From: Acanthornis magna
Lineage: Eukaryota > Chordata > Aves > Passeriformes > Acanthizidae
Assembly (NCBI GenBank): GCA_036785705.1
Contig: JAWUZG010000007.1
Location: forward strand, 372,001 to 436,000
Direction: 5' to 3'
DNA length: 64,000 nt
A model generated the notes under the pieces. It saw only the letters and a program-made list of their open reading frames with translations, did not search any database and was not told the DNA's origin. Every line of letters starts with the position of its first letter. The first letter of the stretch is position 1. Positions 56,153 to 64,000 of this stretch are shown piece by piece. The translations under genes and the position numbers were made by a program.

Positions 56153-59100
56153 AGTGTGCCTTCGTGGACCTGATCTTCATTTTCTCAGATCTGACATTGA
56201 AAAGGTAATATTTGGTACTGGATCATTAGTGGAAGACAGGTCATAAAGGAATAGTTATTTGTTAGAGGAGGCCAATATGCTGCACAGTCTGTTGCAAAAT
56301 GATGGTCTTTCCTTCTTCTGTTCCATTCTTTTCTTAAATATTCTTGCAATTGGCTTACTTTCCCTTTTGCTTAGCCATACCTGAAGAAAGTGCAATATGT
56401 TCCTGGACAGTTTGCAAGATGAAATATTGGACAGTTTAAATGATCATAAGCAGCATTACCTTAACGTTTTCTCATCTATTTTGACTGAAGGGTGTTTTTT
56501 TGCTCAGGTCCCAAGTTGTTTCCAAGCACACAGGTAGGATTGTTTTTATGTTGACATTTGGATTTCAAGGAATGAGGCCTCCAGCCAGCAGACAGTTTAT
56601 CCACTAACATGTCTGGATAGACCAGGATTATCCTTGAAATAATTCTCCTTAGAATTCTTTAACATTCAGATGTGCAATTCTTGAAGCTTTCTCAGAAACC
56701 AGCAATACCCTCAGGGCATCATACCTTTAGCATTGGATGCAAGCAAACTCTGCTTTAGGCAGAGTTTGTAGAATTCATCAAAACAGAGCAGGTGCTTCAG
56801 GGGGAGATTAGAAGTAAGGGTAAGATACACAGTCTAAATATGTGCAACAGCAGAAGGGGATAGTGACATGATAGATCAGAAAAGGGAAACTATATATTAT
56901 TTCTCTTTTTGTTTGTGTATGCATAGTGCTTGTACAGTCTAGAAAGCCTCTTCCCGAGATTTGCAGGATAGATGTGGACTCTGAGCAGACATTATTTCTT
57001 TTTCTTTGTTTTTCTGTTACATGTTGTATTACGTCCCCTTCCTATTTTGTCCCTCACCATTGTTCACAGACCTGAATCAAGTAATATAATATTTCATGAG
57101 ATTTCATCACGTATTTCATCTTTGTGCTTGAGTTGATGCTGTATCTGTATTTTCTGGGGAACGATCTGAGAATTTTACTTTATCTTTCTTAAGGAAAATC
57201 GTAGTCCATATGATTATTTTGAAACTGACTGTGTGTTTAAGCTCTACTGTGACTGTCAGGATGATGTCTCTCTGCGACAGAGTATCTGCATTTGTCCTAA
57301 AACAACAGGGAATGTCCAAAAAATTCACATCATCATTTTTTCTAAATAGCTCTAATTCTTACAAGGCTTAGCCATGACCCAGGCTGGAAAGTAACTACCC
57401 TGCATCTGAGCACACGAATTCTCAGTTCTTGCAGTAATGGCTCTACATTTAGGCTAGACATCATGAGGCAATTTGAATAACCTTATACCAGAACCTTTGG
57501 AGAAAAAATCTCTGGAAAATTAAAATCTGGAAGATTTCATAAGTAAAAACCAGTCTGGATTAATGTGGTATTAGCTGTTGAAAATGCCAGTAGTTTACAC
57601 TTAGGAATCAGAGTCGGCCAAGAAAAACCAAGGAAAATAAGTGCAAATCCAAGAAGTTACAGGGATTAAACATTTCTAGTTTAAGAACTGAAATCTTGAG
57701 TGTTCTGAAAAACTTTGCACTGGTTGATAACTGACAAGTTATCTAAAACCTAAAATCTTCACCCTCATTTTATTTCTCAAAGAATTTCCTACATGGTAAA
57801 TTATGACTCTCAAAATGGCAGATTAAGAATATCTCATCAATGATCAGTGCTTAAACTAAACTATTAGCAATTTTAGAAGGCTATGACCATTACAACCATA
57901 AGAAACACCACAAATTTCTGAACTTTTTCTACCAGTAAGAAAGGCAGATGGCAGTAAATTTTGGAACTTTCATTAGAACTGTGTCAGTCCTTGTCTTTTC
58001 TATTTCCACCATCCTTATTCTATGCTAGACTGCCAGGTGACCATAAACTGCAGGTTTTCAAAAGAGAAAGTTTTCCTCTGTTTTTATTAACTTTTAAAAC
58101 CTGGTGGTTGAAAACTTATTAAGAGGAAAGCCTCCAGGCAAGGTGAAATAAATTGTGAATCATCTCCCAAGATAACTATGTTTGCCCAAACAAACCCCTA
58201 CAAACCTTATTGCACTATAAAAAAAAAAGACTTTCACAGTGGGAAAAAATGTTCACTTTAAAGGTTTGATTACACTATACAGCACCAAGGAGTAAGTGGA
58301 AGACATTTTGTGTGAATGGCTTTGAACATTTATAATTTCCACTGATGCTGATTACTACTAAAATTCCAAAATTGTATCTATCCAAGTAATTTTCTCTTCA
58401 TGGCAAGGCAGGCAGGCTATCCTATATAGTCAAGACTAAGTAAACAGTTAGGAAGTTACTGATGTCCTGCCTCTTATTTGAATTGCTGCCTTTGTAGTTA
58501 CCACCTATGCACGGACAAAAATTACAGTCCATCCCATCATACTGAATAACAGAAAATATTCTGCATTTCAATCACAGAGTCTTCAAGTGCTGACACAATT
58601 TACTTTTGGAAACAGCTTGAGACAGAGTCACTACAACCCAGAGCTATATATATTCATCTAGCTGATAAAAAAAGCAGAGCCATTGCCTTGGTTTTACTGC
58701 CACTCTGGCTTCACAAGTCACAAAACTATTTATGCCATCAGATCCTAGTTTACTGGCACTCACGTCTGTCTTTCTGGCATGGCACTATGTCAGCAAGAAC
58801 ATTAAGTGAAAGTGAAGCAGAGCTGGTTTTCATGCTAGACAGTGTACAGCGGAAAGGATGCAGTGGAGATAGATATAGCAGATTAATAGATCTTGAAATG
58901 AGATATGCTTCCAGAACAGAAGTATTTTTATGCTTCTTACTGGAGCTGGTAAGAGTTAGAGAGGGGAGAGGGGGAATCAGGTAGAGGAGGCAAGAGTGTC
59001 CTTATGGCCTCCTGATGTGCTTTGGTTCAGTCACAAAATGCTTTGAACTCTTGAAGCAGGCTCATTTAGGATAAAAATTAATAACCCTCAAAAAACCAGC

Positions 59101-60747
59101 TAGACATATATTTAATATCTACACTGCCAACAGGTAACCAGTTCTCAGTAATCTCTCTGAAAAAACCCATGATGTGCACATTGTGCTGCCCCAGTCACTA
59201 TTTGGTCTTGTTGCACTGCATTATTTCAGTAACAAAAGAGTTATTAAAATTCAAATGAGGAAGCAATAATCTCTATCTGAGGGGTTCCTAGTGATTTAAA
59301 TCTTTCCAAGTGACCTCACTGCAATCATCTGACAACACCTTAGAATACACATTTAAATGTTTTCTTTATATATGAGGCACTGGCAGTATTTTGGACAAGG
59401 TTATTGCAAAAGTGAACACATGAAGGACATTGTGAAATTCTAAACATTTTAGAAGGAAGCTATTTGAATGAAATGGCTAATAAAGGGCATCAGCTTCAAA
59501 TTAACTTAGGCCACTGGTAGCAAATAAATTCAAAGTGTGAGATTTTTGCAGATGAGGATTGATTAGAAACTGCTTCTCATGTGCTGGATAAGGTCCCATC
59601 TCATCCTGTGGCATTAAAGTTTTTAGGAGCAAGAGAGTTTCCAGGTATTCAAAATCTTGCAGGATGAAATGGAAGAATAATCTACAGAGGAAAAGAGAGA
59701 GAGGAAATCATATCATTCTGGTCTGTTCACCGTGCTGTCAGCAGGTTACAGCAATTTTTCCTCCTGCCACAGTTATACACTAAGACAGATATTTTAAGTT
59801 GCAGTCAGGGAATCATGAACATATTTTCAATGTATATATATATCTACATAAACAAATATAATCATCTTCCCTCCATGTATAGCAACTATTCTTGAATCAT
59901 ATTATTCTGTGAGTTTTTAAATTAAGTATAATAAATAGAAGAATAAACTCTTGATAATTTTGCTAATATAAAAGGTGCTGAAAATTCTACTTAAGAAATG
60001 TTTATATTGATTTCTATGGAAAAGTTCCTGAAAGTGGTACTGTCTTTTTTTTTTTTCAATTTCAATCCTTGAAATTTCTAAAGAAAACTGTGTTGGAATG
60101 AGAGTATCCATCACATAGTTTAATTAAATTGATGAGTTTATTTAATCAACAGATTTGCCAACTAAGCAAATATTACTGCAATGCCATTACCCATTGAAAT
60201 ATATTTAGTTAAATATTTGGTTACTGTATAACATGGCTCATTATATGCTTTAGCAATATTGTATAATACACATAATAATGCTAGACTGTGGCCTTGGGGC
60301 ACTGCATTCAGTACTACAATTTCAGTTCTCCTTAGGCAAAGAAGAACATGATATAGCATTTCTGCATCTCAGCTTCAACTTGGAAGCCTGAGGATAATTA
60401 AGAAGTTACTTGGAGGAACATATTGGGGAAAAAACAAATAGCCACTTAGTAAATATCAAAGCCCATGTGATATACTTTAGGCTAGGGTTTGCCTCCAGTT
60501 TTCCCAGAGTATAATGAAGTAATCTTAGAGGAATAATGCTGGAAGGCATTGCCAGAACATTTTTGTTCAAATCAAAGTAATTTAGGACCAATGTACAAAA
60601 ATGTTTCTCAGACCTTCAGATATAATTTTTTCTGCAAATCCATATATTTGCATGTTACATGTGGTACACAGTAAAGATACACTACTTCCAATACTTCTAA
60701 TTTCTCCTGGGTTTTGTAAGTATTTTACTTTGAAGAGTAGACACAGA
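56153..60747. other. AT-rich, gene-poor stretch
   Basis: No gene, retroelement or RNA gene could be supported. Short open frames occur on both strands without recognisable domains. Confidence 0.5.
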
Positions 60748-60754
60748 TAAGGGG

Positions 60755-60832
60755 GAAAGAATGAAGGAAAGGAAGGAAAGGAAGGAAAGGATGGAAAGGA
60801 AGGAAAGGAAGGGAGGAAGGGAGGAAAAGAGC
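60755..60832. repeat. GGAA microsatellite
   Basis: An array of AAGGAAAGG and GGAAGG units on the plus strand. Its minus-strand frame encodes repeating PSFPSF, a by-product of the array. Confidence 0.95.
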
Positions 60833-60848
60833 TGATGTAATCTTCTTT

Positions 60849-61035
60849 TTGGATTTCAGTAAAGTACTTGAGACTCTTTCTCATAGTATCTGTCTGGACA
60901 AAATGTCCAGAGCTGCACAAACACACCATGGGATGGGCGAGCAAGTGGCTCACAGGTCAGGCACAACAGGCTACAGTGACCGAGGTGAAATCAGACTGCT
61001 GACCTGTCACCAGTGGGGTTCCACAGTTTAAGCCC
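60849..61035 (+). mobile_element. CR1 LINE reverse-transcriptase fragment
   Basis: Translation gives DFSKVLETLSHSICLDKMS, a close match to the conserved CR1 block in which DFSKAFDTVSH is typical, followed by decayed equivalents of the W-V-x-x-W-L-T-G-R and T-S-G-V-P-Q-G blocks (the latter as ACCAGTGGGGTTCCACAG). The fragment is truncated at both ends. Confidence 0.88.
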
Positions 61036-64000
61036 CAACCAGTGGATAATGTAATTTTTGTTTGAAAGCTTTAACTGTGATTTCTCTGACTGGAGCACAG
61101 CTCTGAAAAATCAGAAATTAAATATCAGAATAAATTAATGTATGTTAATCCCAGTCATCTAGCCACAGACACTAATAAAACTTTAAATCTTTTCCAGATG
61201 GCAGATGCATTCAAAGCAGCTGTTTCAGTGTCCTACAGTATTTATTCAGGAAACTTTACACCACTACAGGAAAAATCACTGAAGGTCAGCCTCTTATCAC
61301 TGTTGTACAGTTCTAGAAAGGTCCTTACTTAATAGGTCTACAACAATTTTTAAAATATCCCTTGTCGTTCATGACATATATTTAGATATTGATTTCACCA
61401 TTTCTCCAGAACAACACACTGACCTGGTTATTCATGCCTATAAAGAGCTCAAGATAATGCAGTTTAGTTCACAAGTGTTATGCTTTAGAATATTCCAAAT
61501 ATTAAATTCCAAATGCCTGCTTATGATTACTTTTGCTACTGATCCATTTCTCAGTTTACCAAATATCTAAAATATTTTTTTTCCTCATGTGTACAATATT
61601 CATAAAGAAATCCCAAATATATTACAAAAAATGAAAACACTTAAAATATGCTATCAGTGTAGCAGTGATATGTCTTGGAATGGCTCTACAGTGGTATGTT
61701 CAGAAGCTAGAGAGAGGAAACAAGAATGGGAGTCACAGATAAAACAGTATAAATACAAAATTTTTCATTCAGTGGATTAATTTCAATTCTTCACAATGAG
61801 TTAATAAAGATGTATTTGATGTTTAACAAATCTAAACTTCCTAACCTTTTCCTTTATTTTTTTAAATTTTTATTTCTTTTCTTCTTATTGTTAAGAAGTG
61901 CCCAAAATAGTTAAAGTCAAATAGATTAGATTTATTGAAATTAAGCTGCTTATTTTTCTTAAATACAGCTACTTGAGAAAATAATATAAATCCCCAGATA
62001 AAGTGAAAACCTATGTAAAATATAAACAAAGGAGAAATGGCAGCATAAATGAAAGTATTAGGTGGTTAATGAAATTGTTAACTTAGATGTTCAGAGTTTT
62101 AAAAAAACCAAAAATCTGGTCCAACAGGGATAGGCAAAGCAGTAGCAATTAAAGTTAATAGAAAAGTGTGTGTGTGTTCAGTCCTGGGTTCTGAGACTGC
62201 TAACTGCAAATCAGCAGTCTAGAATTGTAGCAGTTTTTTTAAAAGCTCTGCAATATGTAGAGTGCAATTGATTATGAATGTTCTGGATGGTGATCTATTA
62301 AAATGCCAGAAATATAAAAGCCCTGTTGGGTAGACAAGCAGTTTTGTAGAGCTTCTCTGTCATGCTTCTTTTTACAGTTTATTGATCTGGGAAACAAAGA
62401 GACTGGATAATAAGTCCTTCATAACAGCTTGATCTACACTTTGCTCGCCATGTAAAACAATCAAAATCCAATTTAATTTATATACCTTCAGCCACATCCC
62501 AGACGACAGAACATTTCAGCGAAAGTATTCTAGAAGATATCCATAATTTGCCTTTATGAAGATTTATTTAAAACAGAATTTTGCAGTATGAGTGGGACAG
62601 ATAATTTGAAGTTCCACATTTCCTCCTTTCTGTGTGTATCTGTATATATTTGCAATATGTGCTCTGGCAATGTTAGTAGCTACTTCAAAAAATGCAAATC
62701 AGATGATTGAAAAAGGCTTTTCAGGTATGATCACTGGCATGAAGGAGTATTCTTTGAATAAAACAAGGCTGTCCCAAAATGAACACATTTATCTAATGTC
62801 TTTGTATTCTCCATAATATAAATTGTCTCCCAGATGATTTTTTATGACAATTAGTGGCCTCAGAAAGCCATATAACCTCTTTCCATTTAAGAGCCATAAA
62901 ACACACTCAGTGAAGATGCTGTTATTTATTGAGTTATATCTGTTGTCAAGTGAGAATGGTGAAATAAATTAATTTAGCATCTTATATGCATAGTGCTGTA
63001 TCAGCTGTGTACAAAGTATGAACAAATCCTAATGTTGAACCTCAGGGTATTTGTTTGTCTGAATTCTCATTCTGTTGGCCAACAGGAAATCATTACAGCT
63101 GCCCTCTGGAGATGCAGTTGCCTTAGAGAGGGAAGGTGGCACCGATTTTCTTTGCAAACCTCCCCCCAGAGTGCTAATTTTTAATTTGACCATATTTTTT
63201 CTCAATTCTGCTTCTACTATTCGTTTCATTTCTAAGAGCAGACATACAACCCAATATACCTACTTATGAAAATACATGTAGCTCTTAGATACAGTTTTTA
63301 GATTTAGATTGAGAGAATAAACATTTTTTCCTTCTAAGAGACCTGCATGAATACTGACGTCATAAGACCACACAACCATTGCATCATTGCATGCCATTTA
63401 GTACACAGTTAAAAAAAGAGAAAATAAAAAATACACTTGTTAATCAAGAGAACAATCTCAGACTTGTAATAAAGAGACCTAAGTAGGATGAGATGGAGCC
63501 TGGCATATATAGTATAAAAAGGAAGAGGAGTCAAGAACTTGTCTTTATACTGATCTTTTTCCAGAAACAAAGTAATTGTCCATGAGATGTTTTCTTTGGC
63601 AAAGCATTGGACAGGAGAAGTTGCAGAATTTGACCATCTGCTGATATTCTCCAAAGTTCCTCAAGTATGGCATTTTAGAAGAGGTGTTCCATGAACCTCA
63701 ACATCCGATTGTATTCTGGTGCAGTTAGCCAAGTAAAGCAGGAGAAAGCAAAACAGTGTCATATTTTACCCTCTAATGCTTCTTCAGTACAGAATGGGCT
63801 GTAAATTTTACTTAAGTAGAAGTTTGATGCAAGTTGTAGGCATGGGAGGGTACTTTTAATCATTGATTAGTTCAAAACTGTTTTGAGAGAACCCTTTAAA
63901 TAAATTTGCAAGCAGTGGAACCACTCAATTGCAATTTATTTAACAGTTATTAGTAATTTTAAAGCAAGTTAACTAAAGCTTATATTTTACTAATAATTTG
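61036..64000. other. AT-rich, gene-poor stretch
   Basis: No gene, repeat family or RNA gene could be supported. Likely intergenic or intronic. Confidence 0.5.

Noticed and set aside
60582..60953. 123-codon minus frame with PSFPSF repeats
   Set aside because: The repeat part is the GGAA microsatellite and the rest overlaps a CR1 fragment on the other strand.

Overview
The window looks like nuclear DNA from a bird, probably a passerine-type genome. The evidence is CR1 retrotransposon fragments with the typical avian 3' end (repeats of an ATTCTATG-like octamer), two proviruses of the gamma-like class, several solo LTRs, and a mix of GC-rich, microsatellite-rich and AT-rich stretches. No bacterial-style gene organisation, CRISPR array, tRNA or rRNA gene is visible, and no conventional host gene could be named with confidence.

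Layout. Positions 1-7.6 kb hold mostly unique sequence with a 21-bp minisatellite (14 copies), a roughly 106-114-bp tandem repeat, a T/G-rich tract and small CR1 pieces. Positions 7.6-20.7 kb are a diverged tandem segmental duplication. Unit 2 (about 15.2-20.7 kb) carries an intact 891-codon minus-strand reading frame of a family I do not recognise, with acidic 14-residue repeats and roughly 102-residue C-terminal repeats. Its 5' flank has a TATA-like box and three copies of one short motif. Unit 1 (about 7.6-12.45 kb) carries a broken paralogue interrupted by two related solo LTRs in opposite orientation and lacking its 5' end. A solo LTR at 11836-12294 has a 4-bp target duplication, and unit 2 preserves the empty site.

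Positions 22.9-31.7 kb are a nested insertion. A second copy of that LTR type is split by a complete but defective provirus (ERV-A, 23329-31562). ERV-A has 509-bp LTRs, an AGAG target duplication, a primer-binding site resembling tRNA-Arg, gag-pro-pol joined through an in-frame UGA, and an env that overlaps pol by 4 bp. Next to it (31.69-33.09 kb) is a copy of the GC-rich segment at 12.34-13.88 kb that is nearly identical by eye, although the adjoining LTRs are clearly more diverged. Positions 33.16-40.82 kb are an older, heavily decayed provirus (ERV-B) with a tRNA-Pro-like primer-binding site. Its gag region contains a GC-rich stretch that looks like a host exon with both splice sites, and its pol is split by a minus-oriented solo LTR.

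From about 40.8 to 64 kb the sequence becomes AT-rich and gene-poor, with four decayed CR1 fragments, simple repeats and no supportable host coding gene. It is probably intergenic or intronic.

The main candidates for something undescribed are the repeat-rich ORF family at 16093-18768 with its broken tandem paralogue, and the exon-like insert within ERV-B at about 34.3-34.57 kb. All homology calls come from reading the sequence. Divergence figures are hand counts and approximate.
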